From assembly GCA_937989665.1 (NCBI GenBank), contig CALKRN010000009.1, positions 1 through 64,000 on the forward strand: 64,000 nucleotides of DNA, read 5' to 3'. Shown here piece by piece: positions 1 through 10,331 of the stretch (positions are counted from its first letter, which is position 1; every line of letters begins with the position of its first letter). The position numbers and the translations under genes are program-made. This stretch comes from an uncultured Desulfomicrobiaceae bacterium (lineage in GTDB: Bacteria; Desulfobacterota; Desulfovibrionia; Desulfovibrionales; Desulfomicrobiaceae). The notes under the pieces are model-generated. The model was not told the DNA's origin, did no database searches, and saw nothing but the letters and a program-made list of their open reading frames with translations.

Positions 1-148
1 ATTTACCAAAGCGCCTGGGCCGGGAGAGGAAATAGTATTTTCCAGCCGCAGCGAGCTTTGCCACAAAAGGGGTTTTATCCACGTAATAGTAGCCTTCGTC
101 GCGGATCTCGCGCAGGTTCTGGATGCCAATGGGGAGTTTGCAGGGCAT
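1..148 (-). CDS. AAA-ATPase-like / PD-(D/E)XK family protein, N-terminus only
   Basis: Only the first 49 codons are inside the window; the gene runs off the left edge. The peptide opens [19 protein letters not shown], continues [13 protein letters not shown] and ends with [11 protein letters not shown], the start of a Walker A loop. This is the usual opening of the AAA-ATPase_like family (a P-loop ATPase with a C-terminal PD-(D/E)XK nuclease-like domain). The start is an ATG preceded by AGGAGG. The family's cellular role is not established. The downstream domains are not visible, so intactness cannot be judged. Confidence 0.75.
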   Translation of the reverse strand, partial: MPCKLPIGIQNLREIRDEGYYYVDKTPFVAKLAAAGKYYFLSRPRRFGK

Positions 149-193
149 GGCGGCCTCCTGAGAAACAAAACCGGTCGGGTGATGGGTCTTGAT

Positions 194-230
194 GGCGAGC
201 CGACGAGCCGGATAGCTCGCCGCTCTTTTT
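194..230 (+). terminator. Hairpin followed by T-run
   Basis: GGCGAGC (194-200) pairs with GCTCGCC (215-221) and is followed by GCTCTTTTT. The geometry fits a rho-independent terminator reading rightward, yet both flanking genes read leftward. It may act on antisense transcription or be only an RNA hairpin at the end of the glycosyltransferase operon. Confidence 0.4.
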
Positions 231-263
231 GCGTCAAAGGCGAAGGCAATTGGGTGCGCCGTA

Positions 264-1274
264 TCATGGGGGTGGTGGCGAATAGCGTCCTGCCAACCAA
301 GCCATGATGGACTGGACCGTCTGCGCTATATCAAGCTCATCGAGGCAGCGTTGACCGTCAGGGCAGCGGGCCTGACCGTGGAGAGAACATGGGGCTTTGG
401 GGCATGGAGCTTGGAGGACGGCATGAAAACTCCCTTGAGGGGCAAAACCCCAATGGGCGGTGGTGGGGCCAAACAGGGCAAAGACCGGTGTGTCTACCCC
501 GCAGGCCAGGTGGAGTGGTCCCGAGTCACCGGTTACGAGCCCTTGGCATTGGGAGAGGAGGGCGAGGGTTTGGCGCAGGGAGTCTTGGCCGGTGCGGTCG
601 TGGGGATCGTTGGGCTCCAGCGGTGCTGGGTGGTGGCCGATGATGAGGGTAGGGATACCAGCTGCATGGAGGGAGGCCCGAAGCTGGAGCCACCAGGCCC
701 GGTTGGGCGTTTTGGCTGGATGGGTGGCATACGGATGGAGGGCCAGGGGGCGATCTACGCCAAGCCGTGCCATGACTGCCGCCGCAGCGAGGTGTTCTTT
801 GTCAGAGAGAAAAAAGCGCGGTGTTATTGTGGTCGCCTCTGGAGGCGGCTGTTGGAGGGCGAGGGCATAGCGTTGGGGAATGGTGGAGCGCAAAAGTTGC
901 TTCCCGAGCCAGGGATGGTGGGTGGCGAGAAAGAGCCAGCGCATGAGGGTCATTTTCGGGGCCCGATGTACCGGTCCGCGCCACAAAAGGCTGAGAATAC
1001 GGGTGCGGGGGGTGCCATGTAGGTCAATGAGGGGTTGGCCAGCGAAGCTGTGGGCAAGACGCTGGCAGAGCTGGAGCCAGCCTCGGGCGGTAAGGTCCTG
1101 AGCCGTGACCGGGAGGACAGCGGTGACGCCAGGATGATGGTCAAAAAGGGGAGCGAGCGGGGCCTTGGTGATGACCGTGGCCCTAAGTCCGAGACTCGCC
1201 TGCCACCAATGAAGGACACCGGTCGTCAGGGCGACGTCGCCAAGGGCTCCGAGGCGCACGGCGACGACGTTCAT
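264..1274 (-). CDS. Glycosyltransferase family 9 (heptosyltransferase-like)
   Basis: This 336-residue protein belongs to GT9, the ADP-heptose:LPS heptosyltransferase family, which adds heptose to the LPS inner core on the cytoplasmic face of the inner membrane. The N-terminal [16 protein letters not shown] loop is the family's acceptor-side motif. The C-terminal [20 protein letters not shown] followed by GPTT is the nucleotide-sugar site. Its ATG overlaps the stop of the upstream GT4 gene (ATGA), and gmhB, which makes the heptose precursor, heads the same cluster. Which heptosyltransferase (I, II or later) cannot be told from sequence alone. Confidence 0.85.
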   Translation of the reverse strand: MNVVAVRLGALGDVALTTGVLHWWQASLGLRATVITKAPLAPLFDHHPGVTAVLPVTAQDLTARGWLQLCQRLAHSFAGQPLIDLHGTPRTRILSLLWRGPVHRAPKMTLMRWLFLATHHPWLGKQLLRSTIPQRYALALQQPPPEATTITPRFFLSDKEHLAAAAVMARLGVDRPLALHPYATHPAKTPNRAWWLQLRASLHAAGIPTLIIGHHPAPLEPNDPHDRTGQDSLRQTLALLSQCQGLVTGDSGPLHLACGVDTPVFALFGPTTAHWGFAPQGSFHAVLQAPCPKAPCSLHGQARCPDGQRCLDELDIAQTVQSIMAWLAGRYSPPPP

Positions 1275-2386
1275 GCTTCCTCGCTGAGTTCGCGATAGAC
1301 CGCAGCGAGGCGCTCGGCCATGGCATGGGGATGGAATTGGGCGGCGTGGGCTTGCCCAGCGTGGCGGAGATGCCGGGCGAGGGCCGTGTCATCCAGGACT
1401 CGGCTTATGGCGGCGGCCAAGGCAGGGGCATCCCCCGGAGGGACGTAGAGCGCCCCGGGGCCGCCGGCTTCGGCAAAGCATGACCCTGTGGAGGTGACCA
1501 CCGGCGTGCCACAGGCAAGGGCCTCGACAATGGGTAGGCCAAATCCTTCGGCTTCAGAAGGATAGGCCAACAGCTGTGCCGCGGCATAAAGGCCGGGGAG
1601 AAGGGCATCCGGCACGTGTCCCAAAAAGAAGGCCGCCACGCCGCGGCGCTGGGTTTGGTGGCGCAGATGGGACTCCAGAGGCCCTGTGCCGGCAAAAACG
1701 AGGGGCGGACGTTGGGCGGGGGGAATCTGTCCAATGGCTTCCACGAGGGTGGTCACCCCCTTGCGGGGGGTGAGGCTACCCACAAAGAGGACAAAGGCGG
1801 CGGGGAGTCCAAGCTGCTGCCGCACCGCTGCCGGGGGTACAGGTGGCGGGGCAAAGTACTGCTCCGGACAGGCCTGGTGGACAACACACAGGCGTGTTGC
1901 AGGGATGTGGAAGCGGGCCTGGATTTCGTGCGCCGTTGCCTGGCTGATGGCCAGTACCCGGTGGGCCTGTCGGAGGCTGCGGCCATATTTGATCCGGTAG
2001 ATGACTCGGTCAGCAAAGGGAAAGCGGTGGGGGTGGGAGAGAAAAAGGAGATCGTGCACGGTAACAAGGGTACGCACACCACGCGGCATCGGGAGGAGAG
2101 GGAGTTCGTGGGAGAGGCCATGGTAGATGGTGAGGTGGTGGCGTCGGGCATCGCAAGGCAGCAGGAGACTGCGCCATAGCGGCTGAAGGAAACGAGGTAG
2201 CTGTGCGGTCTGCACTTGAGCGCCTTGGGGGACGAGGCTGGCATAGGGGCCAGTGGCATGCGGGCTAAAGAGGATAAGTCGTAGGTGGGGTTGGTAGCGC
2301 GCCAGGGCCGTGATCGTGGTGCGGGCATAGGTACCAAGACCCGTGAAGTTGGCGAAGAATCGTTTGGCGTCTAGGCCAACGATCAT
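1271..2386 (-). CDS. Glycosyltransferase family 4 (group 1)
   Basis: A 371-residue GT-B glycosyltransferase. The N-terminus MIVGLDAKRFFANFTGLGTY carries the Gly-rich donor-side loop. The C-terminal half has FVGSLTPRKGVTTLVEAI and the E-x7-E-type motif SEAEGFGLPIVEALACGTPV typical of GT4. It probably transfers a sugar in LPS core or O-antigen synthesis. The start at 2386 was chosen because its ATG overlaps the gmhB stop (ATGA) and the homologous N-terminus begins there; an open frame upstream to 2455 lacks family character. The sugar specificity is unknown. Confidence 0.88.
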   Translation of the reverse strand: MIVGLDAKRFFANFTGLGTYARTTITALARYQPHLRLILFSPHATGPYASLVPQGAQVQTAQLPRFLQPLWRSLLLPCDARRHHLTIYHGLSHELPLLPMPRGVRTLVTVHDLLFLSHPHRFPFADRVIYRIKYGRSLRQAHRVLAISQATAHEIQARFHIPATRLCVVHQACPEQYFAPPPVPPAAVRQQLGLPAAFVLFVGSLTPRKGVTTLVEAIGQIPPAQRPPLVFAGTGPLESHLRHQTQRRGVAAFFLGHVPDALLPGLYAAAQLLAYPSEAEGFGLPIVEALACGTPVVTSTGSCFAEAGGPGALYVPPGDAPALAAAISRVLDDTALARHLRHAGQAHAAQFHPHAMAERLAAVYRELSEEA

Positions 2387-2985
2387 TGGGCCGCTCCCAG
2401 GGCAAGGAGCATATGCAGCACCGCCGTGAGGCTGGATGCCTGTAGATGGGGCCATGCGGGTCGGCTCGGCAGTTTCATGGGGTCGTTGTGGAGGGGGGGC
2501 AGTCCCAACTTGGCCGCTTCGGCCTTTCCATGGCCGGTGTGCACCAGGGCGGTGAGGCAGCCTTGGGCCAGGCCAAAGGCCACATCCGAGGCCTTATCCC
2601 CGACAACCAGGGTGGTGCTGGGGTCGAGGTGGTGGCGTGCACGAAGCGCCTCCCAGAGCCCTGGTCCGGGTTTGCGGCAGCGGCAGGCGTCTTCCGGACC
2701 ATGCGGACAGAAGACAGCATCGTCGAGGCAGGCGCCGTGGGCCGCGAGCATCGAAGAGAGACGCACCTGGACTTGGGTGAGCTCCTCCTGGGTAAATAGG
2801 CCTCGCGCAAGGCCACTTTGGTTGGAGACAAGAAAAAAGCGCACCCCCCGGCGGCGCAAGGCGGCCATGGCCGGCGCCACTCCTGGGATCAGGCAGACGG
2901 CATCAGGATCGCAGAGGTAGTGGCAGTCCTCGATGAGGGTGCCATCGCGATCCAGGAGGATTGTGGTGATGGCGGCAAAATCCAT
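2383..2985 (-). CDS. gmhB: D-glycero-D-manno-heptose 1,7-bisphosphate 7-phosphatase
   Basis: A 200-residue HAD phosphatase removing the 7-phosphate from heptose bisphosphate on the route to ADP-heptose. It shows the nucleophile motif LLDRDGTLIED near residue 10, motif II FFLVSNQSGLARG, the Zn-binding cluster FCPHGPEDACRCRKPGPGL and the acidic motif VVGDKASDVAFG. Length matches the family. The ATG at 2985 aligns with known starts. It is first in the operon with two glycosyltransferases, matching a role in supplying heptose for LPS core. Confidence 0.9.
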   Translation of the reverse strand: MDFAAITTILLDRDGTLIEDCHYLCDPDAVCLIPGVAPAMAALRRRGVRFFLVSNQSGLARGLFTQEELTQVQVRLSSMLAAHGACLDDAVFCPHGPEDACRCRKPGPGLWEALRARHHLDPSTTLVVGDKASDVAFGLAQGCLTALVHTGHGKAEAAKLGLPPLHNDPMKLPSRPAWPHLQASSLTAVLHMLLALGAAQ

Positions 2986-3194
2986 GCCCGCCGTTGTGGC
3001 CGCACTACGGCAGAAGGTCAACGGTCTTTGTTGGTGGGTTCCGGATGCCCACAATAGGGCTCGTTGGGGATTGGCGAAGGGCAATCCCACCGTAGTCCTC
3101 GCTTCACCAAAAGTTCCTGGTGGTGGTAGGCAATGTGCGGGTACCAGGCTTGTTTGGTGATCGAGGGCGGACAACGCGTTGGACGCAGACATGT

Positions 3195-3220
3195 ATTGTC
3201 CGAGAGCACAGGCGGACAAT
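3195..3220. promoter_or_regulatory. Inverted repeat ATTGTCCG-N10-CGGACAAT (possible operator)
   Basis: ATTGTCCG at 3195-3202 is perfectly inverted as CGGACAAT at 3213-3220, with 10 bases between. A third half-site, CGGACAAC, lies at 3168-3175. The repeat sits directly upstream of the proposed -35 of tRNA-His. It could bind a dimeric regulator or form an RNA hairpin; no regulator is known to me for it. Confidence 0.4.
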
Positions 3221-3224
3221 GCCC

Positions 3225-3253
3225 TTGACGAGAGCAGTTGCTTTGGGTCAAAG
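3225..3253 (+). promoter_or_regulatory. Possible sigma-70 promoter of tRNA-His
   Basis: TTGACG (3225-3230) and TCAAAG (3248-3253) are separated by 17 bases. The -10 is weak, but it resembles the TTAAAG -10 at identical spacing before tRNA-Lys in this window. Confidence 0.4.
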
Positions 3254-3286
3254 AGTTCTCCCCGGCGGCGGAGCGCTGTCGGATGT

Positions 3287-3363
3287 GGTGGATGTAGCTC
3301 AGTTGGTGGAGCTCCTGGTTGTGGCCCAGGCGGTCGCGCGTTCAAGTCGCGTCATCCACCCCA
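3287..3363 (+). tRNA. tRNA-His (anticodon GTG)
   Basis: The cloverleaf is complete. Acceptor GTGGATG (3288-3294) pairs with CATCCAC (3353-3359), with an extra 5' G at 3287 opposite discriminator C at 3360, the hallmark of tRNA-His. The D loop is GCTCAGTTGGTGGAGC, the anticodon loop TTGTGGC with GTG at 3321-3323, and the T arm contains GTTCAAGTC. The CCA end is encoded (3361-3363). Confidence 0.97.
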
Positions 3364-3422
3364 AAGCACAACGCACGGCAGGACCAGGAGGTTCTGCCTT
3401 TTTTGTTCTTTAGGAGGTGCGT

Positions 3423-3998
3423 ATGGCCTATACCGGTATCAACCATTTGGCCCTCGTGACCGCTGATATGAACGCTACCGTGCGGTTTTGGCGCGATCTG
3501 CTCGGGATGCCGCTTGTTGTCAGCCTTGGCCACCCTGGATACCGGCACTATTTTTTCCACATTTCGGCGCACGACACCATTGCCTTTTTCGAATGGCCTG
3601 GTGTTGAGCCTGTGCCGGAAAAAGACCACGGCGTGCCGGTGCGCGGGCCAGTGGCCTTTGACCATGTCTCCATTGGCGTGGCCGAAGTGGAGGAATTGTG
3701 GACCATCAAGGCCCGGCTCGAGGCCGCTGGCTTTTGGGCCTCTGAGGTCATCGATCATGGGTTTATTTGGTCCGTCTATACCTTTGATCCCAACGGGATC
3801 GCCATTGAATTCAGCTGGGCGGTGCCCGATTGCGATGTGCGCCAGCACCCGGCCCTTACGGACACCGATCCGCCCCCTGCCGCCCAGGAGGGCAGCGCCC
3901 CGCGGCCTGAGGTGTGGCCGAGCGGACAAGCGAGTGCAGATCGTTCGGTTTATCCCGGAGAAGGAACCATTATCCGTCAGTACTGTATCCCAAAGTGA
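3423..3998 (+). CDS. VOC family (glyoxalase/dioxygenase-fold) protein
   Basis: A 191-residue single-module vicinal-oxygen-chelate protein. The N-terminal YTGINHLALVTADMNATVRF and WRDLLGMPL match the first beta-alpha-beta unit, with His as first metal ligand. VAFDHVSIGV and the C-terminal FTFDPNG-like and IEFSW segments form the second unit. VOC proteins bind a divalent metal and act as lyases, dioxygenases or isomerases; the substrate cannot be inferred. About 55 residues after the fold are Pro/Ala-rich and probably disordered. The ATG at 3423 was preferred over the GTG at 3417 because TAGGAGG (3411-3417) is correctly spaced from it. murA follows 6 bases downstream. Confidence 0.8.
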   Translation: MAYTGINHLALVTADMNATVRFWRDLLGMPLVVSLGHPGYRHYFFHISAHDTIAFFEWPGVEPVPEKDHGVPVRGPVAFDHVSIGVAEVEELWTIKARLEAAGFWASEVIDHGFIWSVYTFDPNGIAIEFSWAVPDCDVRQHPALTDTDPPPAAQEGSAPRPEVWPSGQASADRSVYPGEGTIIRQYCIPK

Positions 3999-4004
3999 GG
4001 CCTC

Positions 4005-5258
4005 ATGGACCGATTTGTCATTGAAGGTGGTCGCCAGCTCGCTGGTCGTATCCAGGTGAGTGGCTCTAAAAATGCGGCCCTGCCCATCTTGTTGGCGAGC
4101 ATTCTCGTGGACGAACCCGTGTATCTGAGTAACGTGCCCCGATTGCGGGATATTGATACAACGTTGGAGCTCTTGCGCCTCCTTGGCTGCCAAGCCGAAC
4201 GTGAGGCCTCGGGGGACGTGGTCATCCACGCCTGCCACCTCCGTCCCGAGGCGCCCTATGACCTCGTGCGCACCATGCGCGCTTCGGTCCTCTGTCTTGG
4301 GCCGCTTTTGGCCCGTTTGGGCCGGGCCCGGGTGGCCTTGCCCGGGGGATGCGCCATTGGGGCCCGACCGGTGGACCTCCACCTCAAGGGGTTGGAGAAG
4401 ATGGGTGCGCGGTTTTCTTTGGAGCACGGCGATATTGTCGGCACGTGCGCGAAACTCCATGGGGCGTCCATCATCCTCGATTTCCCTACGGTCGGTGGCA
4501 CGGAGAACCTCATTATGGCGGCGGTCCTCGCGGACGGGGAAACGGTGATTGAAAACGCGGCCCGAGAGCCAGAAATTGTTGATTTGGCAGAGTTTTTACG
4601 GGCTTGTGGGGCAGTTATCGAAGGCCATGGGACCAGCGTCGTGCGCGTTCACGGGGTAGAGCGCCTCCATGGCTGCCAGTACCGCATCATGCCGGATCGC
4701 ATTGAGGCAGGCACCTATCTAGTGGCCGCAGGCATCACCCGTGGACGGCTTGAGGTGGAAGAATGCCCGTTGGCCGCCCTCGATGCCGTGGTGGCGAAAT
4801 TACGCGAGATGGGCATGTACATTGAACGAGAAGGCGATGTTGTTGTGGCCGAGGCAAGGGGAGAGCTCGTTTGCCAAGACGTCACCACCCAGCCTTATCC
4901 TGGCTTTCCCACGGATATGCAGGCCCAGATTATGGCCCTCATGAGTGTTGCTCGTGGTGCCGGCACGGTGACCGAGGGCATTTTCGAGAACCGGTTTATG
5001 CACGTGCCCGAACTCTGCCGCCTCGGTGCCCGCATCTCTCTTTCAGGCCAGACGGCGGTAGTGCGGGGGGTAGACCGGCTTACCGGCGCTGTGGTCATGG
5101 CCTCGGATTTGCGCGCCAGTGCTTGTCTTGTGCTGGCAGGCCTAGCGGCCCAGGGAAGGACAGTGGTGCGGCGTATCTACCATTTAGATCGAGGTTATGA
5201 GGCTATGGAAAAGAAACTCGCGGCCGTGGGGGCGGCTATCTTCCGAGAAAAGGAATGA
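4005..5258 (+). CDS. murA: UDP-N-acetylglucosamine 1-carboxyvinyltransferase
   Basis: MurA transfers enolpyruvate from PEP to UDP-GlcNAc, the first committed cytoplasmic step of peptidoglycan synthesis. At 417 residues it has the normal length. It shows SGSKNAAL with Lys22 and Asn23, the loop [15 protein letters not shown] with catalytic Cys116 (so the enzyme should be fosfomycin-sensitive), and GTYLVAAGI and [10 protein letters not shown] in the C-terminal half. It is probably co-transcribed with the VOC gene upstream. An inverted repeat and a small unrelated gene follow. Confidence 0.97.
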   Translation: MDRFVIEGGRQLAGRIQVSGSKNAALPILLASILVDEPVYLSNVPRLRDIDTTLELLRLLGCQAEREASGDVVIHACHLRPEAPYDLVRTMRASVLCLGPLLARLGRARVALPGGCAIGARPVDLHLKGLEKMGARFSLEHGDIVGTCAKLHGASIILDFPTVGGTENLIMAAVLADGETVIENAAREPEIVDLAEFLRACGAVIEGHGTSVVRVHGVERLHGCQYRIMPDRIEAGTYLVAAGITRGRLEVEECPLAALDAVVAKLREMGMYIEREGDVVVAEARGELVCQDVTTQPYPGFPTDMQAQIMALMSVARGAGTVTEGIFENRFMHVPELCRLGARISLSGQTAVVRGVDRLTGAVVMASDLRASACLVLAGLAAQGRTVVRRIYHLDRGYEAMEKKLAAVGAAIFREKE

Positions 5259-5284
5259 CCCCTCTTGCCGATTCTCCCAGAAGG

Positions 5285-5305
5285 GGGTATGGAGGGGCCA
5301 TACCC
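5285..5305 (+). promoter_or_regulatory. Inverted repeat between murA and the small gene
   Basis: GGGTATGG (5285-5292) and CCATACCC (5298-5305) form a perfect 8-bp stem around AGGGG. There is no T-run after it, so it is a poor terminator. It lies 21 bases before the start of the small gene, where it could affect that gene's translation or the stability of murA mRNA. Confidence 0.45.
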
Positions 5306-5326
5306 TGCAAACCAAGGAGGTGGGTC

Positions 5327-5533
5327 GTGCTGGAGATGCAGGCATCGGTGGAGATGGCAAGCGCTGTGGATCGTCAGACCTTTGGGGCGATGGTGGTTTC
5401 CAAAACCTTGGATACCATGAACCGCTGGCAGCAACAGCACCGGGGGATGGGGTCGTCTCTCTATGACTTTCAGAAGGACGTGCTCATGCCGGTGTATACA
5501 GGCCGCGGCACCCTTCTTGACTCCTGGGGCTAA
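5327..5533 (+). CDS. Small conserved-looking protein of unknown function
   Basis: A 68-residue reading frame starting with GTG, seven bases after a strong AAGGAGG. The product begins with an alternating helix (MQASVEMASAVDRQTF) and continues GAMVVSKTLDTMNRWQQQHR, then an aromatic C-terminus ending TLLDSWG. There is no signal peptide or membrane segment. The N-terminal pattern faintly resembles short YjfB-type motility proteins, but the similarity is too weak to name it. The strong ribosome site and the good terminator just after it support a real gene. Confidence 0.6.
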   Translation: MLEMQASVEMASAVDRQTFGAMVVSKTLDTMNRWQQQHRGMGSSLYDFQKDVLMPVYTGRGTLLDSWG

Positions 5534-5594
5534 GGGGCGTTCTCGGTCCCGGGTGCTGGAGTGGTGTCGCGATTTTTCTGTCCAGTGGAAGCAC

Positions 5595-5622
5595 AAAACC
5601 CGAGGCAACTCGGGTTTTTCTT
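5595..5622 (+). terminator. Rho-independent terminator
   Basis: ACCCGAG (5598-5604), loop GCAA, CTCGGGT (5609-5615), then TTTTCTTT. It ends the murA/small-gene transcription unit. The A-run on the 5' side may let it also serve the converging tgt transcript. Confidence 0.85.
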
Positions 5623-5740
5623 TGAGCAGACGTCCGTGGGCTGCGGCCCTGTGGGCCACAGCAAGATGGCTCACCAAACCCAACGGAGCGTCATTTAGAC
5701 ATGGTGTCCGTATGGGAGGAGGGCTTTCGAGACTGGTGGC

Positions 5741-7464
<1,724 letters not shown>

Positions 7465-7476
<12 letters not shown>

Positions 7477-7797
7477 GTGCTCCTCTATGTGACGGTTCCA
7501 GATGAAGTCGGGGCCCGGACGATTGCCCGGGCGCTCTTGGAAAACAGGGAAGCGGCGTGTGTCAATATTATTCCACGGATGCATGCCATGTATTGGTGGG
7601 AAGATACGATTGAAGAGGCCGATGAGTGCGTGCTGTTGATCAAGACCTGCCGGCATGCGGTGGAGGCTGCCCGCCGACGCATCGCCGCCATGCACCCCTA
7701 TCAAGTGCCGTGCATCGTGGGCTGGGATATGGATTTTGGCCATCCGCCGTTTTGGGATTGGCTCGAAAACCAGTGCGCTACTCCCGATCAGAGGTAG
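7465..7797 (+). CDS. cutA: Divalent-cation tolerance protein CutA
   Basis: A 110-residue trimeric ferredoxin-like protein. The sequence shows VLLYVTVPDEVGARTIARAL, EAACVNIIPRMHAMYWWEDT and the C-terminal YQVPCIVGWDMDFG. CutA is linked to copper and other divalent-cation tolerance, but its biochemical role is unsettled. The ATG at 7465 follows GGGAGAGG and matches family starts. Its stop codon directly abuts the miaB ATG (TAGATG), so the two are translationally linked. The 5' end overlaps divergent nth by 12 bases. Confidence 0.92.
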
Positions 7798-9129
7798 ATG
7801 GTGCGTTTTCAGATTATCGTCATGGGCTGCCAGATGAACGAGGCCGATGCAGCCTGGCTGGAGCAGAGCCTTGTGGCCCGTGGGTGGGAATCTGTTGCCG
7901 AAGCAGATGCCCAGGTCATCTTTGTGCTGACCTGCAGCGTGCGCGACAAACCTGAGCAGAAAGTCTATTCGCTCCTGGGACGGTTGGCGTTGGGTCTTCC
8001 TGAGGAGGGCTTTGTGGCCGTGGGCGGCTGTGTGGCCCAGCAGGTGGGCGAGGAACTGTGGCAGCGGTTTCCCTGCGTGCGGTTGGTCTTTGGGACAGAT
8101 GGGACCGCCCTGGTGCCGGATGCCGTGGAGCGTCTCACCCGCCATCCAGGATCGCGTCTGTGCCTGGTGGACTTTGCCCCGGCTTACCCGGAGCGAGAAG
8201 CCGCCTTTCCGTGGCGGGTGCCAGCGCGGGTCTATGTTTCTATCATGCAGGGCTGTGATAATTGGTGTGCCTACTGCATCGTGCCGTTGACGCGGGGGCG
8301 TCAGAAATCTCGTTCTGCAGCCGCGGTGGTGGAGGAGTGCCGCCAGTTGGTGGCCCGCGGGGCGCGAGAGATTACCCTCTTGGGACAGAATGTGAATAGC
8401 TTTGGGCAAGACTCCAGTGGCGACGGCACGCCGTTTGCGGAGCTCCTGCGGCAGGTAGCGGCCATCCCAGGCCTCCTGCGGCTGCGCTTTACGACCTCCC
8501 ACCCCAAAGACATTGCCCCGGAGGTCGTGGCCGCCTTTGCAGAGCTTCCCAACCTCTGCTCGCATCTTCATTTGCCGGTGCAGTCTGGGGCAAATGCGGT
8601 CCTCTCCGCCATGGGCCGGCAGTACACCCGAGAGCGGTATCTCGAGATTGTGGCCGCTTTGCGGAAGGCCCGTCCAGACATCGCCCTGACCACGGACCTT
8701 ATCGTCGGATTTCCAGGAGAGACCGAGGCAGATTTTGCAGCTACCCTGCGCCTTGTGGAAGAAGTGGGATTTGCGGGAGGATTTTCCTTCAAATATTCGA
8801 ATCGTCCTGGCACGCGGGCCGCATCATTGCCGTTTCCTGTCTCCGAGGAGGTCAAATCCAGGAGGTTGGCCGAGCTGCAGGCCCTCTTGGCCCAGGCCAC
8901 GTGTCGGGACCTGGAGGCCCAGGTGGGGCGGCAGCTGGAGGTGCTCGTGGAGGGACCGAGCAAAACCCAGTGTGGTCCCCAGCGGTGGTGGATGGGGCGC
9001 GATGGTGGCAATCGTATCGTCCATTTTCCGGCGGCAGCGCCGGACCTTACGGGACGATTGGTGCGGGTACAGGTGCAGGAAGCAACAAAGCATGCCCTCC
9101 GGGGGGAGATGATGGGGGAGCCATGGTAG
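7798..9129 (+). CDS. miaB: tRNA-2-methylthio-N6-dimethylallyladenosine synthase
   Basis: A 443-residue radical-SAM methylthiotransferase that adds a methylthio group to i6A37 of tRNAs. The UPF0004 domain has cluster-binding Cys in GCQMNEAD, LTCSVRDKP and GGCVAQQ. The radical-SAM domain has MQGCDNWCAYCIVP (CxxxCxxC). A C-terminal TRAM domain follows. Family members usually read NTCSVR where this has LTCSVR. Its stop overlaps the next start: the ATG at 9123 lies within the final codons. Confidence 0.95.
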   Translation: MVRFQIIVMGCQMNEADAAWLEQSLVARGWESVAEADAQVIFVLTCSVRDKPEQKVYSLLGRLALGLPEEGFVAVGGCVAQQVGEELWQRFPCVRLVFGTDGTALVPDAVERLTRHPGSRLCLVDFAPAYPEREAAFPWRVPARVYVSIMQGCDNWCAYCIVPLTRGRQKSRSAAAVVEECRQLVARGAREITLLGQNVNSFGQDSSGDGTPFAELLRQVAAIPGLLRLRFTTSHPKDIAPEVVAAFAELPNLCSHLHLPVQSGANAVLSAMGRQYTRERYLEIVAALRKARPDIALTTDLIVGFPGETEADFAATLRLVEEVGFAGGFSFKYSNRPGTRAASLPFPVSEEVKSRRLAELQALLAQATCRDLEAQVGRQLEVLVEGPSKTQCGPQRWWMGRDGGNRIVHFPAAAPDLTGRLVRVQVQEATKHALRGEMMGEPW

Positions 9130-9614
9130 CGGTGCAGGTTTTTGGTTTGGCCCTGGACGAAGATTCTCAGGTGCCCATTCTTATCCTCAAGAGCGAGGAT
9201 GATACGATGTTCCCCATTTGGATCGGGGCCATGGAGGCTATGGCCATCTCCATGGCCCTCAACAACCTCACGCCACCGCGGCCCATGACCCACGACTTGC
9301 TCCTGTCGGTGGTGGATAAGCTTGGGGCCACGGTGCTTGCCGTGGAGATCATCTCGGTGGTGGAGGGGACGTACTATGCGGAACTTGTCCTCATGCAAGG
9401 GGAGCGGCAGATGCGGATAGACTGCCGTCCTTCCGATGGTGTGGCCCTGGCACTCCGGGCGAAGGCCGGGATTTTTGTCGCCCCGGAAGTCCTCGCTGCT
9501 GGGGCGGCCCGCGTTTCTGGGGACTTTCAGGAAGTCCTCACCGACGAGTCGAGCGAGAAATGGACTGAAATTCTCGCCCGTGTTTCGCTCGACGACCTCA
9601 AGTATAAGATGTGA
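9123..9614 (+). CDS. Bifunctional nuclease family (DUF151) protein
   Basis: A 163-residue protein of the BFN family. Typical features are VPILILKSEDDTMFPIWIG, EAMAISMALNNLTPPRPMTH, DLLLSVVDKLGA and RPSDGVALALRAKAGIFV. The plant founder of the family has RNase and DNase activity; bacterial roles are not defined. It overlaps miaB upstream and the PHP gene downstream (GTGA), giving a tight four-gene cutA-miaB-bfn-php unit. The UvrB/UvrC-interaction tail found in some homologues is not evident. Confidence 0.88.
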   Translation: MVAVQVFGLALDEDSQVPILILKSEDDTMFPIWIGAMEAMAISMALNNLTPPRPMTHDLLLSVVDKLGATVLAVEIISVVEGTYYAELVLMQGERQMRIDCRPSDGVALALRAKAGIFVAPEVLAAGAARVSGDFQEVLTDESSEKWTEILARVSLDDLKYKM

Positions 9615-10318
9615 TTGCCGACCTTTGTCTGCATTCTTTGCTGTCGGATGGCCGTTCGACGCCAGCGGCCATGCTGGCCCGCGCCCATCGCTTGGGGCTT
9701 CGCGCCGTGGCCTTGGCGGAACACGCCGATGGGAGCACTGTGGTCCGGACGTTGGATGCGGTCAAAGAAGTCGCGGCCGCGTACTCGGCATGTTTTGACC
9801 TCCTCGTAGTGCCGGCCGTTGAGCTGACGGGCATTCCTCCAGCCTGCCTTGCTGAGGAGGTGCATCGGGTCCGAAGCCTCGGTGCCCAGCTTGTACTGGT
9901 GCACGGGGAGGGTCTGTGGGGCGCAGCCGTGCCAGGGACGAATTTGGCGGCGGTGGAGGCTGGGGTCGATATCCTCGCCCACCCAGGGTGCCTGACCGAT
10001 GCGGAGGCTGCTCGAGCCGCCGAGCAGGGGGTGGCGCTTATGCTCTGCGCCCAGCCAGGACATTGTCTTGCCAATGGCCATGTATGGCGGCAAGCTCAGC
10101 GATTTGGTGTTCCGGCTGTGGTGGTGAGTGGCGCCCATGGCGAGGGGGAGATGCTTGGGCCAGGAGGTCTGCGCCAGGTGGCCTTCGGTGCAGGAATGGA
10201 CGAGAAGGGATGGCGCGCATGCCAAAGGTACGCATGGAACCTTGCGTGTCGAAGGTTTGGGGTATATGAGCACGCCGCTTTGTCCGGGGCGGTCCCTGGA
10301 CGTGATTGCGGCACGTAA
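9611..10318 (+). CDS. PHP-domain metal-dependent phosphoesterase-like protein
   Basis: A 235-residue protein with PHP motifs: ADLCLHSLLSDG (degenerate form of the usual D-x-H-x-H-T), ALAEHAD in motif II, VVPAVELTG, and DILAHPGCLT in motif III. Its start GTG overlaps the stop of the BFN gene. The first motif, LCLHSLLSDG, keeps one His where the family usually has H-x-H. Function is unassigned. A tolQ-type gene follows 13 bases later. Confidence 0.8.
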   Translation: MIADLCLHSLLSDGRSTPAAMLARAHRLGLRAVALAEHADGSTVVRTLDAVKEVAAAYSACFDLLVVPAVELTGIPPACLAEEVHRVRSLGAQLVLVHGEGLWGAAVPGTNLAAVEAGVDILAHPGCLTDAEAARAAEQGVALMLCAQPGHCLANGHVWRQAQRFGVPAVVVSGAHGEGEMLGPGGLRQVAFGAGMDEKGWRACQRYAWNLACRRFGVYEHAALSGAVPGRDCGT

Positions 10319-10331
10319 GGATGGCAGAGCG

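Larger units (their letters stand above)
2986..3286. other. Intergenic region between gmhB and tRNA-His
   Basis: I see no convincing gene in these 300 bases. They hold the divergent promoter region. Recognisable elements are three CGGACAA-type motifs, two of which form an 8-bp inverted repeat at 3195-3220, and a possible sigma-70 promoter for tRNA-His at 3225-3253. Confidence 0.6.

Noticed and set aside
3342-4460. 372-codon minus-strand frame opposite the VOC and murA genes
   Set aside because: It is antisense to well-supported murA coding sequence; no domain, no ribosome site and Arg/His/Gly-rich composition mark it as a shadow.
5293-5309. Possible sigma-54 site before the small gene after murA
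   Set aside because: It has GG-N10-GC spacing but poor boxes and overlaps the hairpin stem; most likely chance in GC-rich DNA.
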